The notes beneath the pieces were generated by a model. It was not told the DNA's origin. It did no database searches and saw only the letters and a program-made list of their open reading frames with translations. Positions 1 through 12,369 of a stretch of 64,000 bases of DNA are shown one piece after another. Both the position numbers and the translations under genes were made by a program. Source of the DNA: Deuterostichococcus epilithicus (taxonomy: Eukaryota; Chlorophyta; Trebouxiophyceae; Prasiolales; Stichococcaceae); the NCBI GenBank assembly GCA_033439295.1, contig JAVTLE010000014.1, positions 496,001 to 560,000 on the forward strand, in the 5' to 3' direction. Numbering within the stretch: the first letter of the stretch is position 1; the number at the start of each line of letters is the position of its first letter.

Positions 1-2030
1 CACCCATTGTGAAGAGTGCTCTGCTTTCAGATGGCGATGGAGCCCTACCATGTTCACACAGTGTCTGACCAATCCAAATCTGGACGCAGACTATCGTCGA
101 GGCTGCCGAGCTCTGTGGCACGCACCCGTGGTGTGAGAGGACATGTCCGAGCAGTCGGTGTCGGCGGGCTTGCTGGGCGCCGTGGCAGCGCGGCGTGCCG
201 GCAGCTTGAGGCATGCCCGCTTCGCTGGCGGCGCCCCGGTGGCAGCGCCGCCTGGTGCCGCTGGGAAGCGCGCATGCATCGTGCGCTTGTTCTGCGCGCG
301 GCGGCTGGTGCCAAATCGCGGCCCGGCGCTGGCGGTCAGGGCCTCCATGGTCGATCGGCTGTCACCTGAACTTGGCAGCGGGTGCGCGGAATGGGTGCTG
401 TCTGCTGCCTGCAATGAAATTAGTAAACAGCGTCAGGGGATGGAGCAGCGCACTGAAGGCAGTAGGCCTCTTCCAGGCCCACACAGAGGCAGCTAACCTG
501 CTACAAATGATGACTGAAGTTCACGACACAGATGTGTTGGCAGCTGGCACCCGGGGCAGGCCGGCTGTAGCCTCGGCCGCACCAGCGTGCGTGGCCTCAT
601 CGATGGCTGGCACCGCCCCCAAAGTATGCATCGGATGAGATTCGCTGTGTGCACTGTGCCTGCTCGCTGAACCCGTATACGGCACGCACGGCAGACAACG
701 CTGAGAAGGCACCGCACAATCAGTCGGCTGCAGTCTCAATGGTGAGAGGTTATTGCGGCAGGATGGCACTACGCGATTGAAGGGCCGCGTTGGCAACCTC
801 CGACGGAGGTCTATTGAGGTGAGCCAAGCGTCCACATACCAACAGCGGCACCGCGCCCTTGGCCGGTCAATGCGACAGGAGACGATAATGTGCGAATAGG
901 AATCAGACACCGAGACACTGCGGCGCGGCCACGAGCGCATGAAAAGTGCCTCGCGCGCCTAAAAGTGCTCGCTGCAGCGCAATCGACGTGTCCCCCAAAA
1001 GCCCCAACATAACAGCGGCCGACCGCCAGGCGATACGATTGGCGCGAGTACGCGAATCGGCAGCAGATGAGAGGTGCAGCGCCTAGGCCGCAGATCAGCG
1101 GTTGCTGACTCCGGTCAGCAAGCGCCGAAGAACTCGTCTCGAAAGTCAAAGTACAGCCGAACCCCCCGTTTGAAACAGCTGGTCCCAGGCGGCCCAGGCG
1201 GCGACAGCCTGACGGCTGAAGAGCACTTGGCAGCAGCTCGACGCCCGTATGAGCCCCGTAATGGCACCGTTACGCGCGCGCCAGAAGGAGTGCCGTCTAC
1301 CAAACGACTTGAACCTGGACGAAGGCCGGGGCTGGTGCGCACGGTCGCACGACCAGACGGCACCCGTGAAGCGAAGGTCGCCTAGCTAAGCAGCCCCAGA
1401 GTGGCGCTTGCGTGGTTCGGGCGGCTGGAGGCTCCGACAGCGAGGTTGTTGGAGGCAGCGTCTCGTGAAGCGGAGGTGTGGCGCGGCTCTATTGCCTCGG
1501 CGCAGCTGCCGGCACGCTGGATGCGTGCCCCGAAAGACATACGAGGGCACGCCGGCTGTGGGGAGGCGTCAGCAGCCGGCCGCTTGTCAGACTGCAGCTG
1601 CGAACCAGTCAGACTTGCCTGGGGGCCGAGGGGGTCGAGGCGGGGACGTCCGGGGCTCAACAGCTCGCCGTGCGGGAGGCCATGGCGTGGCGGCGACGGC
1701 GACGCCGGAGCGGGACGGGCCCGGAGGCGGGTGAGACCGGCGCACTGCCTTGCGCAGGCCCGACGGCAGCGGCTTGCACCGCGGCAGAAGGGGAATTCTG
1801 CCCTTCACTTGAGTCCCTCCACGTGACATTGCTGACCTGGAGATTTGAACCTACTATTCGTATCAGCACCCGCTGCTGCCAGCTTCGCGTGACGCATGAC
1901 GTGTGTCGGGTGCTGCATGTCGGACGGTGGTCCGTCTTGCACCCTAATCAGCACCTACTCGGCGATCGATAGCGACAATCGAACGGGATGCAGTCATAGC
2001 TAGCCAAGTGGCAGTGCATCAGTGACAACG
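1..2030. other. Unresolved region, no supported gene
   Basis: No exon chain I can defend. Two weak candidates lie on the plus strand. An ATG ORF from 143 begins with an arginine/alanine-rich stretch that looks like an organelle transit peptide. An open frame at 1074-1385 ends in a basic, proline-rich tail. Neither matches a family I know, and GC-rich DNA opens chance frames on both strands here. The region could hold the end of a gene that starts before the window. Confidence 0.3.
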
Positions 2031-5000
2031 TCAGTGACCAAGCGCCGCGCGGAGGGCCGCAAACTGCCACCAGTTGCCCGCCGGCGCCGCCGCGCCGGAC
2101 ACGACCGGCTTTCCTGCCGCCTCGGCGCCTTCCTTTGACTGCCGGCTTGCGCTCGTCGCCACGTCACTGTGCCGCTCCATGATCATCTCCACCATGCGCA
2201 GCGCTGCGGCAGGCTGGTCGATGGGGATCATGTGCCCTATGCGAAGCACACACACATGGTGCTGAGAACAGCACTGCACAGGGTTCTGCCTTCCTGACGA
2301 GACCCTGCCAGTCCAAAATCCTAACGAGCCAGCGCACGGTTCTTTAGTTCACCACCGCCCGCGACGCCCCGCCTGCAATGAGCCTCCACAGCTGGTGTGT
2401 CCCTCCAGAGGCTGCAAAGCAAGTATGCAGAGGAATCGCGGGCAGCCTCACCGGCAGACATGACGGTGACGAGCGCCAGGGGGCCGTGCTCACGCACGAA
2501 GCCCGCCGTGCGCCGCGGCTGCCGGGCCAGCGGCGCCGCATGCCGCAGCTGCCGCGAGCCCGCCGCGCCGGCCGCATCCTCGGCCTCCTGGCCGCCAGCC
2601 ACCGCGGCCGCCTCCCCTGCCGGCCGCCGGCTGCCGGCACCGGGCCTCTCCTCGCCCCGCGCCTCAGCCTCCCCCCCGCCGCCCTGATAGAAGGGGCGGC
2701 GCTCCGCGGCGCGGAAGCCCCGCATGCCGCGCCACCGCAGCTTGGCCATCCACGCCTCGGCGCCCAGCGTGCAGCAGATGAGGTCCAGCTGGCCTTGGTA
2801 GACTGTGACCGGCACGCCTGCACGACAGGAAACGCGATGAGGAGTCGGCGTCACGGGCGGGTCACGGACGAGGGAGGAGACGCATGCATGCAGTTCCTCT
2901 TGCATCAGCACACAGGGCACGGCGCGGAGCAGCCACGTCCGGCGTGAACTGGGCCGCCAGAACCGCAGGGCGCCAGCCGATCGCCTCCAGGACATGCTGC
3001 GCTCCCAGTGCACTGCCTGGTCCCCCGGTCACGGCCCATTTCAAAAGAAGACTTGGGTCAAGTGCACCAACGCGCGGCAGGCGTTGGCGAGCAGTTGCTG
3101 CTGCTGACGAACTGCAGGTCGGCTGCAGAAGGGACTGGGTTGGATGCGCAGCATGGGCCGCACCGTCGTCCAGCAGGCCGTCAACAACGGAGATGACGTC
3201 CGTCATGAAGTCCTCGCGCAGGTGCTCGAACACCGCGCCCGCCTGCGGCCAGGGTTTTGATGCGATTTGAGGGAATTGTGTTTTCGAGTTGAAAGGCGGA
3301 ATGCCAGCGCGGGGCTCGTGTGCAGCAATGGGCTGATCGCATGCACCCATGGCTGTCGCCGCCGGCATCCACCTCCCTAAGCTGGGGAGCTGTGGCGCCT
3401 AGGCACAGAGTCCATATTCCGTCCGTGAAATGCCCCCGCACGGGCCATCGACGACTGGCAGCCCCCACCTGAGCGGAGATCGCGTGGCCCGACCCAAACG
3501 CATCCTGTCGTGCGGCGGCACTTCACTCCCCGCACCAAGGCCTCCGGACGGAGCTGCCAATCAGAGCTGCCAATCAGAGGACGGTCCTGGGCAGACCGAT
3601 TCCCCACCTGAGCGCCCCAGCGGACGTGGTGTGGCACCACCGGCCGCAGCGCGTCCCGCGCCTCGTGGTTCATCCAGTGCACCAGGCTCGGCGGGTGGCG
3701 ACGCCCCAGATGGCGCGCTGCGCCGACTGCGCTGGCTCCTGCCAAGTTAAGGAACATCCCACTCGAGACTGCATGCTGGACTACGAGTACGGCATAGCGT
3801 CTGATGGCTCCCTTGCGTGTCAGTGTGAGAGGCCACCGCAAGCTGCAGGCGACTGCCAGCGCGATCTGCGGCTGCGTCACCGGATTGCGGCGCAGCAGTG
3901 TTTGGGTGCGGTCAAAAGCCTGGCACTGCTTGCTGGTCATTGTGAAAATCACGTTCCCCGCAGCTACGTGGCCGCCAGTGTTGCGACACCATTACGAAGG
4001 GTCTGATGCAGCAACAGTCGTTGGCGCTTGACACGGCAGACCGCGCAGCTCCTGCTGCGATCCCATGGCTGGATAGGCTCACCCCACAGCTGCCGGGGGG
4101 CTTCCAATGCCGCGGCTTGGTCGTCTGGGATGTGGTGCTCCAGCGCGTTGTACCAGTCCACGTCGTCTGTCGCATTGCCAATGGCCTCCTGGATGACCTC
4201 GTACAAGCGAGTTGCCTCCTCCCCCTTGCCCTTGCGCAGTGCCGTCTGCAGGTAGCAGCGCACCCTCCTGAGGCTGCTGCTAACCCAGGAAGCTGGGAAT
4301 GGATTGCGCCTCCCCATAGCGTAGCGCGCAGGGCTCGGAGTGGGGTTTCGGACCGGTAGCGACAGGTCCTCGCATGGCTCCCTCCCCTGCTCCGCACAGG
4401 CAGCGGCGGTGAAAGCAGGCATCAGTGATGGGGTCGGTCTCGCTGAGTAGCACCACCCGCGCAGATGGCACGCGACCTGCGCCTGAGCATCAGTAGCGGC
4501 CAAAGGCGCCAGACGCCCTCCGGCCTGGTGCCGCCCGCAGCGGGTGCAAGATGGACCATGAGCTCCGCAGAAAATACGCAGTCGGCCATGCGAGATGCTG
4601 AAGCTTCCGTACCGGCAGGGTCCAGCGTCTGCTAAGACCGTACCTGGGCGTTGGACGCGATCGCGGTGACGTTGGACAGCGGCTGCCCGTCCAGCAGGGA
4701 CATGGCGTTGAGGTAGGGCCCCCAGGCTGCGAGGAAGTCCGTCGGTGAAACCCACGAGTCGCCCAGGGCCACCCCCCTGCGGCGAGCGGCGGCAGCGGCG
4801 GAGGTGGCACACAGGACAAACGGGCAACGGGGAGTTGCAGGTCCAGGTCTTGCAGTTCCAGGTCAATGGGCCACCAGAGCTCGGTGATCCTGCACATCGG
4901 GCGCGCTCGCGGCTTGAAGGATGGTCGCAGCACGAGCGACTCCATATGGCAGTGGTGGTCAGACAACAACAGCAGTTGCTCCTCGGGAGCTGGGCCGGGT

Positions 5001-6668
5001 TGCGTTGCAGATCCGCAGGCATTCAGTGCGTGCCGGGGGCGCACTGGAAATTGATCTTAAGCCTCCCCGCGCTCTGCTCTCGTGCGATTGCTCTTGCAAA
5101 GCCGGCGCCCATCTTCCCGCCATAGGATTCGCTGCGCAGATGCACGCAACAAGAGATGATTTGGTCAGGTGCCTGCTTCAGGCTGTCGAAACTGACGCCT
5201 TCTACGCAGACGTCAGAGGGGGGAGCCTCCAGTGCAGCATGCGGGCACTCGACTGCAGGAGGTGCAGGCCTGCAGACGGATGTGTGCTGAGTCTCTGTGC
5301 GCACATGCGCTCGCGTCACTTCTTCATGCCGTCCGAGCATTTGTGCACTACTTGAACAGAACTGCTCACCAGAACAGGTACACGGGCGCGGTGTGGAACT
5401 CGAAGTGGTCCTTGGTCCACTCGGTAAACATGGTCATCAGGTCCTCAACGATGCCCTCGTTGTCCATGGCTGCAATCGCAGTACCCTTTCGACTCGTCGA
5501 GTGCCATTGACCCGTCAAAAGGGGACCTCCGTGGGATAGGCACGTTGCACAACCGTGACGGTTTAGGGTTGAGCAGGCGCGCCGCCAGCGGGGCAGTGCC
5601 GCTGGTCCAGGCGGCGCGCCGCAGTCTGTGAACGTCTGGATTGGCCGCCGCCGCTGTACTTCCGCAGCTGCCCACAGAGGGATACAGGGTTGCTGACACG
5701 TCCGCACCGGAGCGGGAACATAACCCTAAACCCTAAACTCACCGAAGCTGCCGTGCTTGTCGACGTAGGACCAGCCGGTGCCGACGGGGTTGTCGATGAA
5801 CAACAGGTTGGCTTTTTGCGCCCAGGTGTGCTTCCGCCGCTTCCACCCAATGCCAAACGGCCCGATCTCCTGTAGGATGCAGTGTCAAGCGCACCGATCG
5901 TGAGCTTTTCGTGACCGCCAAGAGCTGTCCACATTCGCTGTCCATTTCTGGGTGTGTCCCGGGCCTAGAAGGACCCTGTTTCCCTGTGCCCATCGAAAGT
6001 CCACACTCTTACGACAGCCTGTGCCAGAACCGCACCATGAAGTTGCCGTAGCCGGAACCTGACGCCCCCGGGCCTCCTTGCAGCCAGATGATCAGCGGCT
6101 CCTCGAAGATGCTCATGTGGTGGCACCCGGTGCACGGCTCCAGCATCCTGCGTCATCAATGGGTGCGAGGCGTTCAGGGCAACCGGGGGGCAGACGATGC
6201 TGCGCCACAGGAGGATTTTGCACCGATGATATCCAGCCTGCCAACGGGAGCATATTGTAAACGCACATAACATGCATTCCTGCAACTGACAAGTGCGGCG
6301 GTGCATGCTGCCGTGCAGAAGCATCTGCAATCCACGGAGAACGGGCCAGTGCAGTAGCATGCATATGCTGGACAAGCAGTCCTGACTCTTTCCATGCACT
6401 ATGTCGATGGCCCAAGGCTGGTGAAACCATTGCAAAAGAAGATAACGCACCAGAACATATGTGCACCCTTCCGCACTTCCACATACCCAAAGTCCGCCCG
6501 GCTGTTCAGCTGGCGCACGTCCCCAGGTCTGCCTGCATTCAGATCTGTGCGTGCCAGCGTTTCGGCAGCTGCCGTCACGGCTGTTTCGGCAAGCAGGGCA
6601 AACGCCAGTAGCGCGCATGGAGCAACAGCAGTTGCGAGGTATCTGCATGCCCTGTGTGTCGATGTCAT
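2031..6668 (-). CDS. SCPEP1: Serine carboxypeptidase, SCPEP1/SCPL51 (retinoid-inducible) type, 11 exons
   Basis: Secreted or vacuolar S10-family peptidase that removes C-terminal residues. Exons, minus strand: 6668-6451, 6147-6036, 5869-5743, 5469-5370, 5131-5045, 4776-4644, 4245-4083, 3738-3608, 3242-3164, 2817-2452, 2236-2031. All have GT-AG borders and the sum is in frame (573 aa). The start ATG opens an N-terminal signal peptide with an alanine/leucine core. The oxyanion-loop motif GGPGASG follows at about residue 95. The catalytic triad is visible: Ser188 in CESYGGKM, Asp395 in GQLDLI, and His507 in SAGHMIP. The order and spacing follow animal SCPEP1 and plant SCPL51 rather than the other SCPL clades. 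One oddity is a low-complexity Gly/Glu/Arg/Ala insert between the Asp and the His, making that interval 112 residues where I recall about 60 in human SCPEP1. Exon 7's left border and the donor choices are the least certain parts. Confidence 0.92.
5722..5738. repeat. Interstitial telomere-type repeat beside a splice donor
   Basis: Two and a half CCCTAAA units on the plus strand. On the coding (minus) strand the donor of carboxypeptidase exon 3 reads GTGAGTTTAGGGTTTAGGG, so the telomere-type words run directly into the 5' splice site. The 7-bp unit is the Arabidopsis/Chlorella type rather than the 8-bp Chlamydomonas TTTTAGGG. Confidence 0.8.
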
Positions 6669-7099
6669 GTTTCAAAGTGAATCAAGCAGCTCAGGAAGCA
6701 GAATTGCTTTGTACAAGGCGTATTAATCAATTCCAGCTGGTCACGGAAGCATGCCCTGCGACAGGTCAAGGCGAGGGCCGCTACTGCTGCCGGGTCCAGT
6801 GCAATCCGTAGAAGATGTTTCAAAGGTGCGCAGTATAAGGAACTAGCAGAAGTGCGTGGAGAAGATGCATGTGCGTTCGGAAGAAGTGCTTACGTGCACG
6901 TGCATCAACCGCCCTGGAGCAGATCGATGCCAAATTTGGTCTGCCTTCACATGTCGTCGAGGACAGGTGTGGCATAGGGAGGTTAAACGAGGCGGACAAC
7001 GCTCCACAGGGGATGACAGACAGCACTGACTTCTGCAAAGCCATATACCAGTTCTGGCGATGTCAAACCTGGCGCATCACAGGCTTGATGTCTGCGCCC
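6669..7099. other. Intergenic spacer, two minus-strand genes
   Basis: About 430 bases between the carboxypeptidase start and the stop of the next minus-strand gene. It should hold the carboxypeptidase promoter and 5' leader and the neighbour's 3' end. I see no gene, tRNA or clear TATA element. Confidence 0.5.
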
Positions 7100-10000
7100 T
7101 CAGTCCCATTTGCTGGATTGCTGTCCACCGGTCGCCAGCTCCTTTAACAGCGCGACGCAGCCCCGACAGGCCAGGCGGAATCGTGCAGCCACTGGGTCCA
7201 CTGGCGGCTGTCGCCGCCCGCCATCTGGCGCCTCGGCTGGCGCCGCGACGTCAGCAGGCGACGTACTGCCTCCCGGAGACAGCGGCGGGCCAGCTGCCGC
7301 TGCAATGGCCGCGCCTGCCGCGGCTGTGTTGGCCGCCGATACCACCGCGCCTGCTGACAAAGGCGCGGCAGACGGAGCAGGGCCGGACACCGCCAAGGCA
7401 GCTGCAGGCACCAGTGAGAGCGCTGCACCACTGGTTTTCGGGCTCCCAGTGGCAGCCAAGTCCAGCGCGTTGAGCTCCGCCGGCAGCGCACGAAGTCGGG
7501 CCTCCGCCGCCGGACCCCATGGCCGGCGGCCGCCGCCGGCCGTGCAGCAGTCCGCCAGCAGCTGCAGCGTTGCGTGCAGGTCGGCCACCTTCGAACACGC
7601 CAGTGACTCGCGGTACTGTCTCACGTTCGATGAATTCAAGCTCCATCGTGTTCGTTTCGAGCGGAAACAGCAACGGACCTCCAATTCTGCATGTAGCGCC
7701 ACCCTGTCTTGCACAGGCCACACCCTTCAGAGCATTAGGTGTCAGTATGCAGGCCGCGCAAACCTGTCTTAGACCCTTCCACCACGGCGGCCATGTCCCC
7801 GCGTAGGGGGGAAAACAGACCTGCTGCTCTGGGGAGGCTGCGTCCGCCGAGTGATCTAGTGCCAGCAGCTGCTGCAGCGCCGGCAGCGTGGGCGGGCACG
7901 TGGAAGCGGGAAGCAGGTGCGCCCACACCGCGCCGTGGGCCGCCGCGTCGCCGCCCGCCTGAGGGCACACATGACAACGATCACGCATCGCCAGTCCATC
8001 GGACGTGCGCCGGGCCTTGGATGCACATTGCAAATCCAAGCACAATTCCATCCCCACAGATGCAGGTGGAGTGGTGCCTGAAGGGAGACCGATGCGACTG
8101 CATGTGGCATGCACTGACACAGCAAAGCCAGCAAGCATCGAGGGCTTGCAGGCGATGGCCGTGAAAGCCCTGCCACAAAGCAGTACCTGGAATACTGGGT
8201 GGATGAGCGCCGGGATGAATGTCGGCACAGCCGCCGCCCACGCCGCCAGCGCCGCGTCTGACGCCGCAGCAAGCAGCACCGCAGTCCTGCAGCGATCGGC
8301 AACCAGCACGAGGTCAGCATGTGCCCGCGCCAAAGCGGCCATGTGTGCCGCAGGGGACTTGTGTAAGGTGCCATCGACAGGATGACACCCCTCAGTAGGC
8401 GCCACAGACCCCCACTCATCGTGGCTCACCGTTGGGAAAGCCAAGTGGGCCAGCATTTTCGGTGGTCACTGCAAATCTATGCGAGCACTCATGGAGGGGT
8501 AGTTTGGAGAGATAAGTTCATGCAGCCGGGCTTGCATTAGAGAAAAAGGGTTCCGAAAGGCACCTGAGCTCGTCCAGCTCCTGGAAGCGATTTGTGCCCA
8601 TCAAGACCACCAGTGCCCGGAAGGCGCCGCTGTCGAGCAGGGCTTTGTTGCCGCCGCCTGCGAGCAGGAGGCGGCACCCTCCAGGTGCCGGTGGCATCTT
8701 GCAGCGCGGACTGTGTCGGAAGGGATGCAGCAGCTGTCACGGAAGGCGCAGCGCTTCAGTCGACCGGCCCGCACCGTTCTTGCGCCCATGACAGCGTCCA
8801 CATGCCAGTGAAGGTGCCATTCGCAGACAGTGCAGTCTTGCAAGGTCGGCTGCTGGGGGGCCTGCAGAGCCCCGCTGGCAACGCTCACCTGCGGCCTGCG
8901 AACCCAGCACCGAAGCGGACACGACGCGGCACGCCAGCCGCATGTCCACTTCCACTTCCTCTGCTGCCGCCGCCGCCGCTTCCGCCGCTGCTCCTGCAGC
9001 CGCCGCTGGGCCCTTGGAGGCCGCCGTCCGCCCCAGCCACGCGCCGAGCGGCGGCAGCAGCGCAGAGGTGACGCCCTTCGCCAGGCTNCGGGCNGCCACC
9101 GCCGCCGCTGCTGCCNCCGCCGACGACGATGTGGTGCCGCCGGCGGCCGCCGCTGCGGGCGTGCTCGGCGCCGGAAGCAGTGCCGAGAACAGGCGGGCAG
9201 CAAATGCTGCTGCGGTGCGCAGTCCAGGCGGCATCGGCGGTGCTGCGCCGCGCGTCGCTGGTGGCAGAGGCTCCGACGACCCTGGGGACAAGGCAGGCCC
9301 CAGGAATCGATGTGGGGGCAGGCATCGCTTGGAGTACGCGCCAAAGCTCTGGACCGAAGCAGCTCCATTTCGAAAGGTGATGCGGGTTAGCCCACTCCGA
9401 TGGCATCGACTAGCCCTTCCATCCTGTGTATGAGAGCGCTCACCCAGAGCGGCGCACAGCGGCGCAAAGGCCGACACTGTCGCCGGCGCGTCCACCACCC
9501 GCTCCGCCAGCAGGTCCACATACGTTGTAGACAGTTGTGCCAGCGCATCGGCATGCTCGTGGCTGCGCGCCGCCGCCAGAAAAGCGACGACGTCGTCCGC
9601 CAGGGCCAGGCGCCGCCAGCAGGCGTCGCCGCCGAGGTGGCTGTACCGCGCGTGTGCCGCGAGCGCCACCAGCTTGGCCTGATTGCCATCGGCACAGCAG
9701 AGGGTCGAGGGGCATCGGGGGGCTCTCACGTGACATCGACCAGACATAGCGAATGCTTTCAGATGTCACCGACCAGACTGACAACCTGTCTTAAACAGGC
9801 GACAGCTTGTCTACAGCTGCAAGACTGAAGGTGTCAGGGCTGCCATCGCCCAGCTGTTTCACTTTGGATCTCTGCCTCATTGGGCACTGCCTTGGCACAT
9901 GGTCTGGTCACCTGCAGGACGTCCCACGTGTAGGAGCGCCGGCTGACGCCCTGCTGGCGGCTGCCATCCTGATATGACGGCAGCGGCAGCGGCGGTCGCG

Positions 10001-12107
10001 GCAGGGGTTGGAGGTCCTCGTATGCACAGTCATCTCCATCCTCCTGGAGACATCATGCTGCACTGTCATAACTTTGAACACTGCCGTCTACTACCGCTTG
10101 CCGAAGCACAGTCCGCTCAATGTGACAACGGTCGCAGGTGCGGACTCATTGCATGCCCAACGAAACCCATGGGCCACCGTTGGCGACATCAGCGACACTC
10201 TAATGCAAGTGGTGTAGACATTTTTACGTGAGTGCCATCAAAGTTGCTGGCTGCACCAAGTGTTGCTCTGGGAGCAAAAGCCACAATATCGGAAGACCCC
10301 CAAAATGTCGCGGCTCACCTCCGCCGCAAGCTCTTCGACAATAGTGGCGGTTGCTGCAGCCGAGTCCTCGCATGCAGCTGCCACTGGGCCGGCGGCTGTG
10401 GCGTCTGCAGCGCCTGTCAGCCCGCCCCTACGAGCCGGTGCGTCAGCTGGCACTGCGCCACCAGCGGCTCCCGCCAGCGGTTCGGCTGAGGGCATCACAG
10501 CTGTCGATGCTGCCGCAGAAGAGCTGAACCAAGCGGGTTCCTCGCTGGGTGCGGCAGCAGGCTGCTGCGCCGCCAAGGCTGCCGCAGAGGCCGCCTCTGG
10601 CTCGAAGCTGCACACAGAAGGCCAGCTCCAGTCATCTCCACGCATGCACCGGCCGGCTGTCAGGAAGAAATGCTGGTGTGGTGAGGGACTGGCAAAGACT
10701 GCTGGCAATTGTAGGGCTAGCGGGTTGGCGACCGGACGATCAGCTAGCCAGCGGTTAGTTGGCTAGCCCTGCAAGACAGACATGTAGTCCGAGACGGTGC
10801 CCGGCACTGCGGCGCAAGAGTCTCCGCATAATGGCGCCCCCACCACCAGCCGCGCCAGAGGCACCAGAGAGGGGCGCCGCGCGCTTCGCAGCATGCATCG
10901 GCACCTCCAGTCTGAAGTCGCCTCCACGATCCACAAGGGTCCAAACAATGGCGCAAGCCCACCTGGACAGCTGTTCAAATGCTTCCTGCGGGGGCGCCTC
11001 CACAGCCCGCCGCACCAGCTTGACCGCCAGGCACGCCGCAAGCTGCTGGTACAGACCCTGCAGTCTGCGCGGCCCGTCGCCGCCGCCGGACGCTGGCGGC
11101 GCCGCGACCGCACCACCGGCGGATGCGGCGGGTGCAGAGGCGGAGGCGCCATTGGCGGCGGGGGCGCCGCTTGCCGCGACGCCGTTAACCGGGCGGCGGC
11201 CGTCCTTCATGGCGGGTTTGCCTGTAGGGTTTCAAGTCATTGCATTTCATGTGAAGCGCCATGCGCAACACGGCGCTGCAACCGAGGCTGCAGCGCTGCA
11301 GAGACTATGGACCGCCGCGCCTGTTGGTGGGCGAGTTGCATGCAGCCGCCGACCGGCCTGATTCAGCACGCATGGCCAGCAAGGCCATGCAAGAGGTGAC
11401 GTGCCATATGATTGCATCCGAGGGGAAGCAGACACACAGCTTTTCACATTGGCAAAGCACCTGGCTGCTGTGGCGCGGGCACGGAGCCCTCCAGCGCGTT
11501 CTCCAGCAGCTTTGCGGTCAGCGGGACCAGCGGGCAGCGGCGGGCGTCCAGTGCCACCCGCAGCGATTCCACCAACGCCTCGAGCTCTGTCTCCGACACC
11601 AACTGCGGGACGTGTGTCGAGAAGTTGCCAAAGTCGCTGCTATGGGCGTGTCTCGTTTCTCCCATGTGCGCAAGCAGTGTGTTTGGAGGAATCAAACGTG
11701 TGCCGCTGACTGGAGTGCTGCCGGTGGGACATGACCTGGAGGCCTCAGCCATGAACTGGTCTCACGGTTGCATCGACTGAAAGGCTTGCAACTGAATCGT
11801 CTACTACAGCCGTCCTTTGACCACGCGTAGCACGTCTGCAGCTTTGAAGCCGTGTGTGGCACAATACGGCACGGGAATCGCCAGTGGCACCCACCGGGAA
11901 ATCGAACTGCAGTTTGTCGTATGCCGCGCGCGCCAGCTGGTCGGACGTCTGCGCGGTTGGCGTGCCGGATGCAGCCTCCTCCAGGGCGGCGATGAGCTGC
12001 TTTGAGAAGGCGCGACGGCGGCACTCCTCTGCAGATACCTGCTGCGGCGGAGAGCGGTAGCCAGGCTTGCGCGGGCGCTGCGAGCCGATTGTGTCCTCAT
12101 ACCTCAT
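7100..12107 (-). CDS. Hypothetical alanine-rich, mostly helical protein (multi-exon)
   Basis: I do not recognise the family. The first three exons chain cleanly from the ATG at 12107: 12107-11895 (phase 0), 11602-11461 (phase 1), and 11221 onward with two nucleotides completing a glycine codon. Further exon-like blocks in sensible frames lie near 10.7-10.3, 9.75-9.4, 9.3-8.9, 8.65-8.56, 8.36-8.19, 7.96-7.82 and 7.61-7.10 kb, the last ending at a TGA at 7102-7100. The predicted chain is rich in Ala and Leu with regular amphipathic helices, for example around ALLDSGAFRALVVLM and in the block near 8.3 kb, so a helical-repeat scaffold is plausible. The block at about 8.95-9.25 kb contains long alanine runs and three undetermined bases (9088, 9094, 9115). 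The region could be two genes. Internal borders are uncertain. Confidence 0.5.
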
Positions 12108-12285
12108 GGGTTTCTCCTGAGTGCCAGCAAGTGGCTGCTCTGTGTTTTATGCGACGACTTGTCCACGGTGATCGGACGCAGACGTTCAGGTGCGACTACT
12201 CATCGTGTGCGAAACATATTGAATTCAAGCAAACAGAAAACTGGCTGTTGAATGTCAGTGAATTTCTTTCATCTGCTGATGTAGC

Positions 12286-12306
12286 AGGAAGGAAGGAAGG
12301 AAGGAG
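12286..12306. repeat. GGAA microsatellite
   Basis: About four GGAA units plus partial units (aggaaggaaggaaggaagg), in the spacer between two minus-strand genes. Confidence 0.8.
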
Positions 12307-12369
12307 GGACCTCGGTGGGCGGTGTAAGGGCATCGGTTTCCCTAGCGCTATAGGTAGAAAATAGGCCCA

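Noticed and set aside
3964-5022. 352-codon open frame on the minus strand
   Set aside because: It reads through carboxypeptidase introns; only the part at 4083-4245 matches the family.
9080-9120. Undetermined bases in an alanine-coding GC-rich stretch
   Set aside because: Looks like an assembly or sequencing ambiguity, not biology; the same applies to 14694, 24898 and 55121.
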